NCBI GenBank assembly: GCA_000499405.2
Contig: HG738138.1
Location: 23,961,097 to 24,025,096 of the forward strand
Direction: 5' to 3'
Length of the DNA stretch: 64,000 bases
DNA from: Onchocerca volvulus
Lineage: Eukaryota > Nematoda > Chromadorea > Rhabditida > Onchocercidae
A model generated the notes under the pieces. The model did not search any database. It worked only from the letters and a program-made list of their open reading frames with translations, and was not told where the DNA came from. The position numbers and the translations under genes were made by a program. Positions 35,472 through 48,463 of this stretch are shown in pieces. The stretch's first letter is position 1. Each line of letters begins with the position of its first letter.

Positions 35472-37659
35472 ATGACAACAGTATTTTCTCATCCAGAATC
35501 TAAAGATACTGCTATGGACCACCAGTCGTCGGAAGTGCCATCACTACCACCACAAACTGAGCCAGTCTTATCTGCACCATCGCCTGCAATACCGCCACCT
35601 CAAGGAACTATGTATTTTCAACCGCCATATGTCTTTCCTGACGGTTTACCGCAACCGGTATTTTGTGAACAGCCAAATGTTCCATCGTTGCTCGAAAATA
35701 TTCCAAAAGAGGATTTGACGAATGATAATGCTGGCTTGGTGCAAGGTATGTTTTTTTCTAAACTTGAAACTATAGTAACTTTATATTTGTGTGAATGGTA
35801 GTATTGTGATGTATCGTGAGGATTTCGTTCCACATAGGTCGCTTCGATTTTTTTTGATCTTTCATAGATGTAATTATATAAATATATGATCTTATTCATA
35901 TGTATACTCACTTACTATTGCTCATATGTGAAGCTGAAATGTAATTGTTTCCCAGATTTTTCTACTGAAATTACAAGAAACATATTGTTTCATTACACTA
36001 AAATTGATAACTACCAGCTATTTATCCTATTCCAATCTATTTCAAAGCAAATAATGATTTACAGAATCGAAACCGGAAGTATCATCGAATGCGATTTTCT
36101 ATCCGCCGTTATCGATTCCCATTCCTTTTCCGCCTCCAGTACAACCTGTTCCATTCTTTAGTCCTAACATTTCTCCTGTCCCCATTGTTTTTGTCTTTCC
36201 ACCATTCCCATATCTTTCCTTTCCTGGTAACGCACTGCCATTTTCATCGTACCAAAACTGGTTGATAAACAATGCTGCATCGCAAAGCCTAAGTATAAGG
36301 AAAACACCGAGAAAGAATTACATTTTATCAACAGGTAATTTCAGTCCAATCTTTTGAAAAAAAGCACTAACCGCTAAGTATGCAAGATAATAGTCAGGCA
36401 AGAATGCTTCACTGGAAAAGGCCGTTAGGATAAATTATTTTCAGTAGATGTTTCTCTTTAAAAAACATATTTTTGATGAGAATTTACAGAACGGTCACGT
36501 AGTCAGTCTCAAAAATCATGTACACAATGGGTAGCTAATTTTGTTAGATTTTCACAAGATCGATTTGTCGGAAATTGATACCTTAGTGAGAAAAAACGAG
36601 ATATTTCACTCAGCATTTTGGATTTATTTCTTAACTATATATTGCAGGTGCTTATCAATCATCACTCAAATTTTCCGGAAATGATGACTGTAGAAATTTT
36701 CAAAGAGACAACGCTGTGAGTTAAAATGTTTTTAATTTATCTCAATTTATTCCAAAAATTTATGGAAATAATTGAATATGTATTATATAATCGAATATGT
36801 AGAGAAGGGGTTCTTTTTTTTTAAAAGAAATTCTGTAATATTCTTTTTTGCTCACTTAGCGGATGTTTGAGTTCTTAGTGCGTTATGTCAGTTTCTGTTC
36901 GGGAATTTCTTTTATTAAATCTTTATTGAAACTGGCATCTCTTGAATAGTTAAAGTATAAGGAAAAATTTATAAATTATGTTCTGAAATCATGAACTTTT
37001 TCATAATTGTAGAGTCGAAGTGAAATGATGTGTCGGAATGAACCGGGTCCGTCGTTGAATAACTATCGCACTAGGCTTTGTATAAATTTTAAAAACGGTC
37101 ATTGTTCTTACGGGGAGAAGTGTCGATTCATTCACCAACAATGTTCGTTTTTCTTTTATTATAAACAGTAATTAGTAATAGAAAATTAGCGAAGAAGTAT
37201 GCAGGGATTTTCTTATAATTTTTAAGTGATTTCATATAATTTTTTTATAATTTTTTCCGATATTTCAGCATCAGATGGAATAATGAAAACAAAATTTTCC
37301 GCAAATGCTCCTGAATTCGTGCCAAGAGCTAATGCGTGAGTTTCAGAGAAGGATAATTCTCAAATCTTTAATTATAATGAACTTCATTTCTTTTTTCATT
37401 TGATTACCTTTACGTTGAAACAGGAAAGGACTAAGGAATACATTACGATTAGAAGTTGAAAAATACTGAAATTTCAAATTAGTCGGAATCATAAATGAAA
37501 TTTAGAATGAATGCCAAACCAAATACTCCATCTACTTCATTGGATACGGTTCCACCGAATCACCTCCACAGTTTGACGCCGGTTTCGTTGCTGGCAAAAA
37601 ACCAGGGCAATAATCTAGATGTAAAAGAAGCAACCAGTCCAACAACGAATATTATATGA
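35472..37659 (+). CDS. proline-rich protein with one CCCH zinc finger
   Basis: Six plus-strand exons join in phase to 320 residues: 35472-35745, 36065-36334, 36648-36715, 37013-37142, 37269-37335 and 37506-37659. The first 180 residues are rich in Pro, Phe and Ser. Exon four encodes a single CCCH finger, RTRLCINFKNGHCSYGEKCR followed by FIH, with spacing C-x7-C-x5-C-x3-H, and a YRTRLC lead-in that recalls the YKTxLC lead of TTP-type RNA-binding fingers. Such fingers bind AU-rich RNA; nematodes have many germline CCCH proteins (inference). TTP-type fingers normally have x8 in the first gap and come in pairs, so this may be another CCCH subclass. The start codon lies 16 nt after a TTTCAG acceptor. 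I cannot name an orthologue. Confidence 0.82.
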
Positions 37660-38894
37660 CGAGTATCATTTCGGCATGATTTCAGTGCTAGTTATCAACG
37701 ATCATCTGTAGCTGACAGACCCTATTCTTTGCCTGGATATTGATTTCAAATTTGTAACCGCTTTTGATTCTCTAATCTGATCTCAAAATTTTTAATTCCA
37801 TTTCCTTCTCTGTGTTCTAAAATTAAAAATCCAATTATCATCCTTACGTAAAAGTTTGAAAGTGGCAGGAAAAAATCCATTACATCTTTTTATTTATGCA
37901 TAAGAGAGAATACTTGAATTTTAAGTCTCTTTAATGAGTTGTTGCATTGCTCTGTGATCGTTGACATTTTTATTTATATAGATTATTGCCGTGGGATTGA
38001 ATAAGAAATCATAGGAACAATAATAATAAGGTTGGAAAATGATGATTGAGTGAAACTACTGAATTCGTTTTTTATTTAAGGTAATAATCTTCAATACCAT
38101 ACTTTCTCAAGCAAATCACTTTTCTTTGCAGTCTGATCTTGTATTTTCTTTTTTTTTTCGTTGAAGTGATCTTGTATTTTCTTTTTTTTTCAATGCCTTT
38201 CTTTTCTTTTAATGTACTGAATATCACTTCATACTGCTTAGCATCAATCTTTCAAGCCTTTTTTAGTGCTTTTATTTTCGACTCATTCGAACCGAATAAT
38301 AAATTACAAAGCCTTGTTTGGCCAAAAAACATAGCAGAAAACCTTAGGGTTAATTTAACTCATGCATTACACCAAAAAAAAAAGCAATAAAAGAAGGATG
38401 AATTTTCGACAATGAATACCGGAATATTCATTTTATGTTCAAGAATTTTCACTTGAAATTGACAAAAACTGTCTCTGCCTCAAAATCCGAACCTTTTAAA
38501 TCCTTTCGGAGTTCCTATTTCTTTCCTGATCTCTAACGCGTCACCTCTTGATTGGTTGACCTCACTTAGTTTATCGGTTAATCGGAGCGTTCTGCGATAA
38601 ACATGTTCATCGACTTATTAGTCTTTTGAAACTATCTTTGCACTTCTTGACCATTAACACTACTTTACAATAATTAGATCTTTCGGATTTTCCCGATACC
38701 CTGTACATTTACTTCCTGTTTTTGATAATAGTGATCCATTTGTATGTATAAAAAATAAAAATAAATATGGCTTTCTGTATGCAGATCAAAAATAGCGGGA
38801 TCTTATCATTTATCAAAAAAATTTCATTCTCACATTCATTTATTATTGACTGATGTGAATAATATTATGTTAATAAATTTCGGAGAATTTCATT
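37660..38894. other. convergent spacer with a Helitron module
   Basis: This lies between the stop codons of the CCCH gene (plus) and DYNC2LI1 (minus). At about 38440-38720 it contains an inverted internal Helitron module (CTTTCGGAGTTCC, then GATTGGTTGACCTCA and GATCTTTCGGATTTTCC), matching the 33.7-35.3 kb modules in reverse complement. No further gene is seen. Confidence 0.55.
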
Positions 38895-41800
38895 CTATTG
38901 GAGATCCATTCGTTGTGCTTTGGCTTCTAGTGCAGCTCGGTCCTTCTTATGTCTCATATATTGTTCAAGTTCCTAAATATTAGTTACTAATCGCAAAGAA
39001 ATCACAGATTAGGTCATTTTCTCTTTCAGTACAGATCTTATTTTTCCGTTTTTTGAAAGCTTTTTATAACAAAAAAAGTATTTCCTTGCAGAAGTTTCAT
39101 ACCCGTGTACGCTGTTCAATCAGTTCGTCAATTTCCGGTTCTCTGTGTTGTACATTCTCTGTTGGATTATTTTCTCTTTCGTCGGGCTTTTCCTTGAACA
39201 TTGATTACATAAGGAATGATCTCTCAATGGCTCTCACTATCAAACGATTCAAAGAGATTTAATTAAAAGTCAAAAAACAAGAATCCTTTACTTTGGCTGG
39301 AAAAAGTTCCAAATATGCTTCATGCCAAATATCGCGAGTATTTCTGGCTCCAATGAGCGATACAGATGAATTGATAAGAGGTGGAGCTCCAATATCCTAA
39401 ATATGCTTTTTACTGATTCAAACTTAATTTTCTGTTCATAAGATTCTTTAATTCCTACTTAAGTCTGGTCCATCAGTGCTCACCTTGAAGTCATCTTGAA
39501 AAATCTCCCTACTTTTCCTTCTTTAAGTTGAAAAAAACGAAGAGCAAATGAACCATTAATGAATCGGCACCACGGGGTACTGATAATGGTTTGTTATGAT
39601 CAGTACAAATCGTTTTTGGAGCTGTGGTACCGAAGACAACACTACTGATAAGAGCTCGAACTTTAATCAGCAGATTTTCCATTTTGTTGCTGAACATCTG
39701 CATTATACATCGTAAATCATTGAAAAATATTTTGTTAAGCTGTGAAATCATAAGACTTCCATTTAATTATAAACTAAAATGAACTATCAAAGTGCATTTC
39801 TTATATATGTTTACAATAATAATAATAAGTAATAAAGGAACATATAGACTGATTCATGAAAAAACGTAGATAAAAAAGTAAATATAACTATACCGCAAGA
39901 GTGGCTCCATTCATATGTGCCATGAAACGAAGGAATTTGCATATATTTTTTCGTTGTTCAGGCTCAAAGTTCTGCAAGCAACTCATTAATTTTTAAAAAG
40001 ATCAACAGAGACTTTTCCTTTTTCTCCTTAATTCTTCCCTATCTAATAATCGGAAAATGAGAGCGACCTGAAATTCGTCGTATTTTGCGCCAAGTAGAAT
40101 TAGTGGTATCGGGAAGGTATCAATATATTCCGCATCCTAAAATTTTTTAATATAGTTATCAGACTGCTTTCTCTAAACGATCTTTACAGCAATGCGTGTT
40201 TGGAAAATTGGGGAAATCGCCTGTTTTTTTTTTTTTTTTTAAATTTTAGTGTCGTCAATTTGATGACTAATCTGAATGTCATGCTTTTAAAGTTTCTAAA
40301 ACTTATAATCATATGCTATTTTGTAACGCATAAAAGTCTAAAACTAGCATATCTTTTGGCTCATGAAAAGTGATGAGATATGATAACTTATGCGCAATTA
40401 CTCCCCAGAATATATTCTTGCCAACGTTTCCTGCAATAAATTTTGAAAAAAAAAAAAAGTTTTTGGAAGAAAATTCGAATTCATACTTTATGTTCCTTAA
40501 ACGCTGCCTTCCTATCAGTCATGAATGCTTCATAACTATCAGGTAACGTCTTGGCGAACTGTTCCATCGCATTGTCCACGATGATACGAGCATTGTCTAG
40601 TAAGGTATAAAATGTATTCCATATATCGAAAGGTGCCGTTAAGTCGATGACAATCATTAGAGAGCACTGCCTAAAGAAGATGTTCAGTTGAAGATCGATA
40701 AAAAAAAGCCTAAAAGTTGTTGAAAAAGAAGTTCCCAAAGCTAAATGTCTGTATTTGTGATTAGAAATTAAGCAATCATTATGATAGCATTCAAAAAGAT
40801 GGTACATTGCACAAAAAGTGAGAAGGCAAGCTGATATTTTAAACATAGGAAGCGAATGAGACTGTCTCTTATATTTTAAAATGAAATCCATAAGATCAAT
40901 AATAAGAAGGCTTTTATAGTGCAAGAATAAGATTCCAAAATTCTGTCACTTACTGTATATAATTGCTGGAAAGAGGTATTTGCAGAAGATTGCAGAGATT
41001 TGTTCCTCCTCCCAACTCCCAAATGTGCCCGACATCTTTCACCTGTAATTTTTCATTTTGTAGCAATATTGTTGAGGAGGATAGTCTATTCGCAGTAGCA
41101 TTATATCATTTCATTATGGCATTTAAACTTGTCATCTTATTAATGGTAATTAAATAATATCTCAAATGCTTATGGTGTTAGCGACTCTTTTGTCATTTTA
41201 GTCTCTCGTCTTCTCTCTATTTTCAAAAAAATCTTCTGAAAATAGAGAGAAGACGAGAGACTAAAACGACAAAAGAGTCGCTAACACCATAAATTTCCTG
41301 CGAAAAAAAAATTATATCATACCTTGCCTCTATTCCGTCGTCCGTATGTGTACTCCAATGCAATTGTTGATTTTGCGTCGTCATTTCGATTCAAGAATCG
41401 CAGTATCACTGATGTCTTACCCTGGAAAACATCATCATCTATTTGGTATAGAACTAGTATTCATGATTAAAAAAATAAATCCATGTTATGTTATCCTATT
41501 CATTTACGTCGTCATTACATGAGATGTCAGCTTTTATTACTCATTCCAGAAACATTCTTGGCAAAAAAAAAAAGACTAAAGAAAATAGATAATTGTAGAA
41601 TTCTTTCTTATTTGCTAACTAAATCTCTTGTCTCAATGCCAAATAAATCACTTTGTCATTATATGCCTAACAAATTTCGCCTCATATTTTAATTCCGAAT
41701 GAATTTATTTTTCATCTAGATTCAAGTAAAAATTATTAAAATTACAATAACTTACACAATTTTTGCTACCACAAACAACCAGACGAGTATCGCTCGTTTG

Positions 41801-41989
41801 TGAATCGCTCCCTAAAACAAGAGCTGTGAAATTGTCCTCACATGACTTTTAGACAAAATTTACTATGAATTTATGAAAATGACGACTTTGTGTGAGTGAA
41901 ATTATCCATACATGGGCATTACCAAAAAGATCGTGGCCTATTAGGTAATTTGTCTTAAATTCACAAGCATTTTTAACTGCATTGCTCAT
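38895..41989 (-). CDS. DYNC2LI1: cytoplasmic dynein 2 light intermediate chain 1
   Basis: Eleven minus-strand exons join in phase to 352 residues (human protein about 351): 41923-41989, 41756-41811, 41323-41421, 40954-41042, 40487-40670, 40068-40136, 39894-39971, 39554-39697, 39292-39396, 39103-39192 and 38895-38972. Motifs in order are a P-loop GSKNCGKT (about residues 37-44), [15 protein letters not shown], the SLMIVIDL strand, [13 protein letters not shown], a KVRALIS..FGT block, [14 protein letters not shown], and a C-terminal charged [10 protein letters not shown] helix. This subunit of the retrograde intraflagellar transport motor acts in sensory cilia (nematode D2LIC/XBX-1). One acceptor (TTCAAG before 39192) is non-standard and should be confirmed. 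A spliced-leader-like acceptor CCTCAG lies 20 nt before the start. Confidence 0.94.
41170..41292. repeat. near-perfect 55-bp hairpin in a DYNC2LI1 intron
   Basis: Arms 41170-41224 and 41238-41292 are reverse complements with one A:C mismatch (41195/41267) and a 13-nt loop. The ends read TTATGGTG..CACCATAA, so the element could be read as a fully palindromic MITE of about 119 bp flanked by TA, a Tc1/mariner-type target. If it is transcribed in the intron it forms a long double-stranded stem. Confidence 0.95.
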
Positions 41990-43571
41990 GATTCTTCCAT
42001 CTTACCTGAGGTAAATTAAAATAGAGATGTACCGCATTATTCAGTTCGATTCTTAATTAATTAAATTAGTTATATGCGAGATAATAGTAATCATGCTGAA
42101 ATCCTATTCTGATTCTAATTAACGGAAGAAAATACCGATAAGATTGGTATAAGAAGTAGCAGTCTGCTGTCGCTTTCGACTTTCTTCTAAATACTGCTGT
42201 CGGGCTAGTGACCAGATATCCAACATGATCTTCAAATGACCATATCACTTCCTCCCGTCCTCAAAATTCAGTTACTCTTGGATTTAACAATGAGAAGTGA
42301 TGGCTCTCTTGTTGCCATGGTGCAATATGGCTGTCGAGCACTGACAAAACAAAACTTCTCTTGGACTTATGAGAATTATGGCTTTTCGCCAATTATGAAA
42401 CATGCCAATATTTGAAATAGAAGATACTTCAGATGTGCGAAGTGTAATGGGAGATAATGAAGATCCTGATTGCAGTGGGATGAATTTCAGCCATGTGGAT
42501 CCAAATAGACGATTTGAAATTACGAGTAATGCTTGAAATAAATCTTGCGACACTTCTGATTCCTTCTCACAAGTATGGACAGAAACATGCAAAAGTAACA
42601 GGGGAGGAATTTTTCACAAACCTCAGAAAGAAGTACCTGCAGATTTTCAGACCAAATTTCTTTCTAATCTAATGCAGGGATACTAAATTTCATTTCAGCC
42701 AAAAAGAGTAGCATAAAAAATGTCATTGTAATATATCGAAACGACTGTCGCGAATTGTTCTTCAGCCTAGGGCTCATAAACGGTTTGCTAAAATTGCTAT
42801 TGGTATCGTTGGATGACTGCTAGAGTGATCAGTTTGGTGGGTTGTTGTATAAATCATTATCCTCCTAAGCATGAATGCATGCATGCATGAGCACAACAAA
42901 TATTTCGGGTATTTGATAGAATTTACGGTAAATTAGAAGAATTTCAAACTAATATTTTCCTGTAATTTGTATTCAACAATCTACCATTGTCCACAACTTA
43001 CGGATTGTTACGCTTCCCAACTTTTCTTTATTTTTAACTTCATTATAATAACCACTACCGTTATAGGAATATATTAATAAATGTTTATACTGGTTGTTAG
43101 TTGCGAATACAACATGATGTCAAAATGGCTTTTTCTCATCATTCGTTTCATTTTCGAAGTTATTTACTTTTGCCAATAACTTAAATATAATTGATTAATG
43201 TATTTTATTCTTTTCTGAACGAATTTATTCACAAGAACAAATTCTTTTGTTATACACAGGTCATTAATTTACATTACAAATTGAGCAATATTTGTTTCTA
43301 TAACATTTTAGGAGAAAATGTCACAAATAAGAAAAATAAAATCAACCAAATGAACTAGCGATCTAAATTAATTTTTTACTTATTATTCTGCATGTAGCTT
43401 TAATCAACGAATTCTTTTAAAATTGTAAAATATTTCAAATCCAGTGAAGTAAACTAGAAATATTCATCATTCTAATAAACATAAGTTGCAAGACACATTC
43501 TTCATATGGCTTAATTTCAATTAACCAATTAAAAATAATTCAAAACTCTACTGTTCAGTAAATATCATGGA
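41990..43571. other. spacer; right copy of duplicated block begins at about 42.8 kb
   Basis: At about 42271-42541 on the plus strand there is protein-like sequence after a TTCAG: MRSDGSLVAMVQYG onward and, one frame away, MPIFEIEDTSDVRSVMGD. It shows no recognised family and has a frame break, so it may be a decayed exon. From about 42860 the sequence matches 15890 onward. From 43340 the match to 16342 onward is very close. Confidence 0.45.
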
Positions 43572-46500
43572 TCATTCAAAAGTTTCAGTGGCTTTCTGAT
43601 CGGCAGAGCATACCTCGACCGTACGCAGTGCTGGATAATATACATAAAAATTAAGATCAGTACGAGCAAATGAGCCTGGATTAACGAACATAGTATTTTC
43701 TAATTGATAATGAAAATGTTCGAATTTATCCGCGATGACAACGAGATCCGGTAATGGGTATAATGTAAGGTAGCTATCCATTTGCCAAATAACAGGTGAT
43801 ATATGCAGCGGTAATGGCGATAAATGTCCAACAGAAGCAATTGTATGACAAAACTGTAATATAATCATTTTTTAGTCGATACAATGAATGTATAGCTTCC
43901 ATTTTGATTTTATCAAACAACTTCGATGCAAAAATTGATGGTATTAAATTATAAATCGACTATATATAAAATTGTTATAAAAATATTTCGACTTGCGATG
44001 GATGCATGGTTAGAGAGGGTTGGTCATTTTATTAGATATTAATTTAAAAAAAGAAAAAAAAAATTTTTTTGAATACGAATGATTTTGAATACGAACACTA
44101 GTGCTGGTAATTATATTTGAATTCAGCGCTTAATCGAGAAAAAAATCAGCAGAAAGGAACTACAGTATCAAGTGGACATGAAACCCTTAAGACAGAAGGA
44201 TAAGAAAATAAGGAGCACAGAAACCCTTTTTATTTGTTCGAAAACAAAGATATTGAAAAAATAAAAAAAGTTTCACATGTTCTGGAATGTCGGCAGTGGT
44301 CGATGGCATATGGATGCTATTTCTGCACATTTTTTCGACTAAATCGTGACGCATAATGACAATTTCTTGATTAGTATACTGTATACGGCATGGATTTGAT
44401 GCAAACGAACAATTCGGTACATCTCTCATCAACTCGAAAAGTTGAAATGGTAATGGTGACCTACAAAACAAAAGCGATAAAATATGTTCACCTACATCAA
44501 AAGATAACAGAGCATAGATGTATTAGATTTCAAAACAGCAGTGAAAAACCTCAAAGGATTCTTTTTTCAAATTTGTAAACGGCCAATTTATGCTTAACCA
44601 AAATTCAGTAAAGCATGCAAAACTTGTGAATCTGATATAAAACGGATAATAGATATTTTAAAGCAGAAATAACATTTATCTGAACGTGGTATAGCATGGA
44701 AGTTTCGTTACAACCGATTTACTTTTGATTATGGATCTACGCCTTTCCAATAAATTTTTGCTGAGGTCACATTAAAGTACTTCAGTTATACAAAAGATTA
44801 TTAAAATGAAGTCGAAGTCTTTAGAAAAATATTCATCAAAAATCTGATGGATAATTCTTCTCAAAAGAATCCAGAAGCTAATGCTGCAGTATATTGATTG
44901 GTATGTACGTTCAAAACAGATTTCTTCAAATACTAACCGCGGTAGTATTAAGTCCAGTGATGGATCATCTGGACCAGGAACAAATATAAAGTGAACATTA
45001 CGATCAGTAAATATATCTTTTTGCAAAATAGATGCCAAGCGGCGAAATCCATCTAAAATTAGATTTATCTAAAAATATGTGTAATACTAAAAATTTCATA
45101 TTCAGACAAGAAAATAGATTTAAACAATAAATCTTGGCTAGTGCTGAATGATTTAGGAATAACGATAAAAAAAAAAAAAAGTGAAATTAATGAAGAACTA
45201 CGAAAATATGGACAATACAACAAAATAGAGCACCGTAAACTACAGAAAATACTTAATGACATAGCATAGCACAAAACAAACCATAAATGCGATGATATGC
45301 GTCAGCTGCACCTATTTGAGAACAGAAATTACCACATATAACGAATGCAAGCAATTGGGAATCTGTGAAGGCAAATATAAGTTCGTTGATTGCATTCAAT
45401 ATCTAAAAAAGAGATTTCAAAAGAAGATGGAATAATTAACAAGTTGAGAAGTATTTTCAGTTTCACGAAAAAATGCTCTATCTGAATTTGCTATGCTATG
45501 AAATCAATGGCCGAATCGTTATTAAATCCATCAAAATATTATCGAGACGTCTTAACTCTATCTGAATTTGCTATACTATGTAATCAATGGTCGAATCGTT
45601 ATTAGATCCATCAAAATATTATCGAGACGTCTTAACACTTTATTCAGTGCTAAAGAACCATAATTCATATTTTTTCAGAAATCTCTTAAAACTCTAAAAA
45701 CACTATCTACAGTTGTAATTTAAGATGAAAAAATGGTGTTAAAATATCTCGATGATACCCTGAAATAATCAAAAACCTAAAAATTGAGGAAACAGCAGAT
45801 AAAAGAAAAACATGGTATGCTCAAAAAATGTTATCTATATATTTAAAAAAATCTACTTACAAAGTATTTACTGATGTTTTGCTTCAACCAGTGTCTTTAA
45901 AAAGAGAGAAGGACCTAACCCTTGAGTCATCCAGCCATACATCTGACATAAGGATGAACCTTGTCCTATCATTTCGTTCACATAGTGTTCGAAGTCGAAT
46001 CTGCGACCCACAGGCGATTGTGCCCTCACCACCAAACCAGTTCGTTACTCCAAAATGATTTCTTGTAATCTTGGCATTTTCAATTGGTGCAAGACCAACA
46101 GCGCTAACACGAAATACGCCATCAACACATCGACCCTCCAACATCATTATGCAGCCATCGGTGAAAAGACCTTTATGGAAGGTCGCTTCCCTAAGATCAA
46201 CTTCTATAGCGCCTGAAAATTTTGGTATGACTTTTGCGATTATACTAATCCGTAAGACATAAAAAATTGAATCAATAACACTATCAATCGTATTTACTTA
46301 TATAAATGTCTCTAAAACTCAAAAAATTATGATAATTTGAAAAATAAAATAAATTGTATTTTTGATCTCACCTGTAAGATCTTCGATTTCATAAACGCCA
46401 GGGTTCCTCTGGGTTAACATTCCTAATAAAACCGAATCACCCGTTCCTTCTGGAGTGCCCAGCAGAGCTTCCACAGTGCACAACTGATAATGCTCAAATG

Positions 46501-47756
46501 CAGAACTTCGTAATGCGCGCTGAAAATTTTAGTCCAGTTCACTTAATCCGTCAACGAAATGCATACATTCAACAAAACTGGTATTCTACAAAACCAACTT
46601 TTATACTATTTCAAACAAAAAGAAAAAAAAAGAAAAAAAAAAGAAAGAAGTACTTCAATGACAATAAAATTGCCGTACTAATAGGAAAATAGTTGACGAA
46701 TATTCTGCAAAAGAAAGAAAAGAATCGAATTTGAATACATTAAAAGTTGACTAACCTGCACAACAAGTTTCAAACGTTCTCTATATAACTGCTTTGCATC
46801 ATTAGTTTCTCCTATAGCTGATGCTTGACCATCTATTGCAACCAATAATTTACGTTGTTCATCATAGCGTAAACGTGGAGCAGTGAATAAATCAATTACA
46901 CGGATTAATGATTCTCTGCAACAGAAATTATTTTAATCAACATAATCATAAAAACAAGATTCATAATGCAATGTCAAATATTGAAACTATTTGAAACTAC
47001 AAATTTTTGCGATGGATTAAGCCAAAAATCCAAACAAACGAGATTAATTTCAGAAAGGAAACAAATAACTGCCTTGAAGAACGATTAGTAACACATTGGG
47101 TAACAGCCGACTTGAATTCATCGAACGAAAGGACTGGCCCGCTTGCTGAAACACACAATTGTGGCAGGTTGAAAAAGCTCTGCCCCATAATCTATCTCCA
47201 AATCGACAATTGCATAATTATAACTCTTACTCTATCCATAAAAAACATCATCGAGGAAACAATATCGAATCGCAAATGATTCAAAATTTCGAACATTATT
47301 TTATTTGAGCAACGAGTTCTAAATTGGATAGAACGACTCTCTAATGTGTAACAGCTTAAAGAATGTAAAAATTGACTATAATGTTATACAATTAATACTT
47401 ACTCTTCTGTTTTGATAATACACCAATGATTTTGTTTATCCACCGAATTCGCTCTTCACTTTCCATCTCTAACAGAATTTGGACAGCGTACTCCATGGCC
47501 TCCCTGTAAATATACATTAACAATTTATTCGAATCTCTTAAAACTTAAGCATTAAAAGCAAAAAATAAGAGCAACATGAAAAGCGAATTTTTAATAAGAT
47601 AATTTTGTCGACATAACAATGATGCAGAAAATGAGAGTAAATTCAAACATAAAATTGAACAAATAGAAACGCTTACTTGCTTACTGTGAGCGCCCGCATC
47701 TGAAATGCTTTGCGAATTTGCTTCCTCAATTTTTCCACGTCCGAATTATCTGGCAT
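43572..47756 (-). CDS. POLE2: DNA polymerase epsilon subunit 2 (B subunit)
   Basis: Ten minus-strand exons join in phase to 519 residues (human about 527): 47677-47756, 47403-47503, 47070-47145, 46756-46915, 46372-46519, 45920-46212, 45282-45402, 44938-45052, 44277-44460 and 43572-43853. POLE2 is the essential non-catalytic B subunit of leading-strand polymerase epsilon. Visible features are the N-terminal helical region (KLRKQIRKAFQMRALTV), an OB-fold part (VLLGMLTQ, IEDLTG), and the inactive phosphoesterase domain with MSDVWLDDSR, VICGNF, FVPGPDDP, SNPCRIQYTNQEI and EKMCRNS. The domain ends with GHLSPLPL, PDLVVIADKF and FVNPGSFAR. An AG acceptor sits 9 nt before the ATG. It lies 0.7 kb downstream of U1-C on the same strand, so co-transcription is possible. 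It is the intact partner of the pseudogene at 16576-18642. Confidence 0.96.
45476..45635. repeat. 80-bp tandem duplication in a POLE2 intron
   Basis: The unit beginning CTCTATCTGAATTTGCTAT at 45476 recurs at 45556 with a few substitutions. It lies in the intron between exons 45282-45402 and 45920-46212. Confidence 0.9.
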
Positions 47757-48463
47757 GTGAGTAATCTGAATACGTCTTATTTCCAGAAATATATAAAATA
47801 GATTCACTTGATTCTGTAATATCACTCGCAACAGTGAAAAAATGCGGCAGCATCTTATAGACATCAAAGAAACGGTTCGCCAATAAATAAGTAAACTTCA
47901 TGCAAGGATAACAAAATTACCTTCATTTTTACTATAATGCATGTTGAATTTAATTTTACTGTTTTTTACCAATTCTAATTATTCTCTTCATTATTTAGAT
48001 CATTCACTACTATCTTTTATAATTCTCCACTTCATTTTTCATTCTTGCATATTTTATCTATACTATTTTGTGATCCCAAATATTATACTTTCATTTTCAG
48101 GGATGGATACAGTTTTTCTTTAAAAACTGAGAAATTCTGTGAACTTTCAATTTGATACATCCGTAATTTATTAATTCTTGCATAAAATTATGAACATAAA
48201 AGTAAAAGAAAAAGTGAATGAAATAGAAAAAGTAACTGAAAATAGAAAATTTGAAAAGTTAGGTATAATTTTTTGATTTATTGCTGACATGATTTTTTGG
48301 CTCATTCAATCGGAATTAAAATTAAAAGTATAGATCCATATAATCTAAAATTAAAAGTACAGATTTAAGCATAGATCCGTATAAGTACAGCTGAACTCGA
48401 CACATTTGAAGCACAATATAAGTATTATTACTTCCCAGAAATAGCTAAACAACAATAAAATTA
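47757..48463. other. 708-bp spacer between U1-C stop and POLE2 start
   Basis: No gene is seen in this stretch. It should contain the U1-C 3' end and the POLE2 promoter or trans-splice acceptor; the latter is the TATTCAG just upstream of the ATG. The distance is longer than a typical tight nematode operon gap. Confidence 0.5.
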
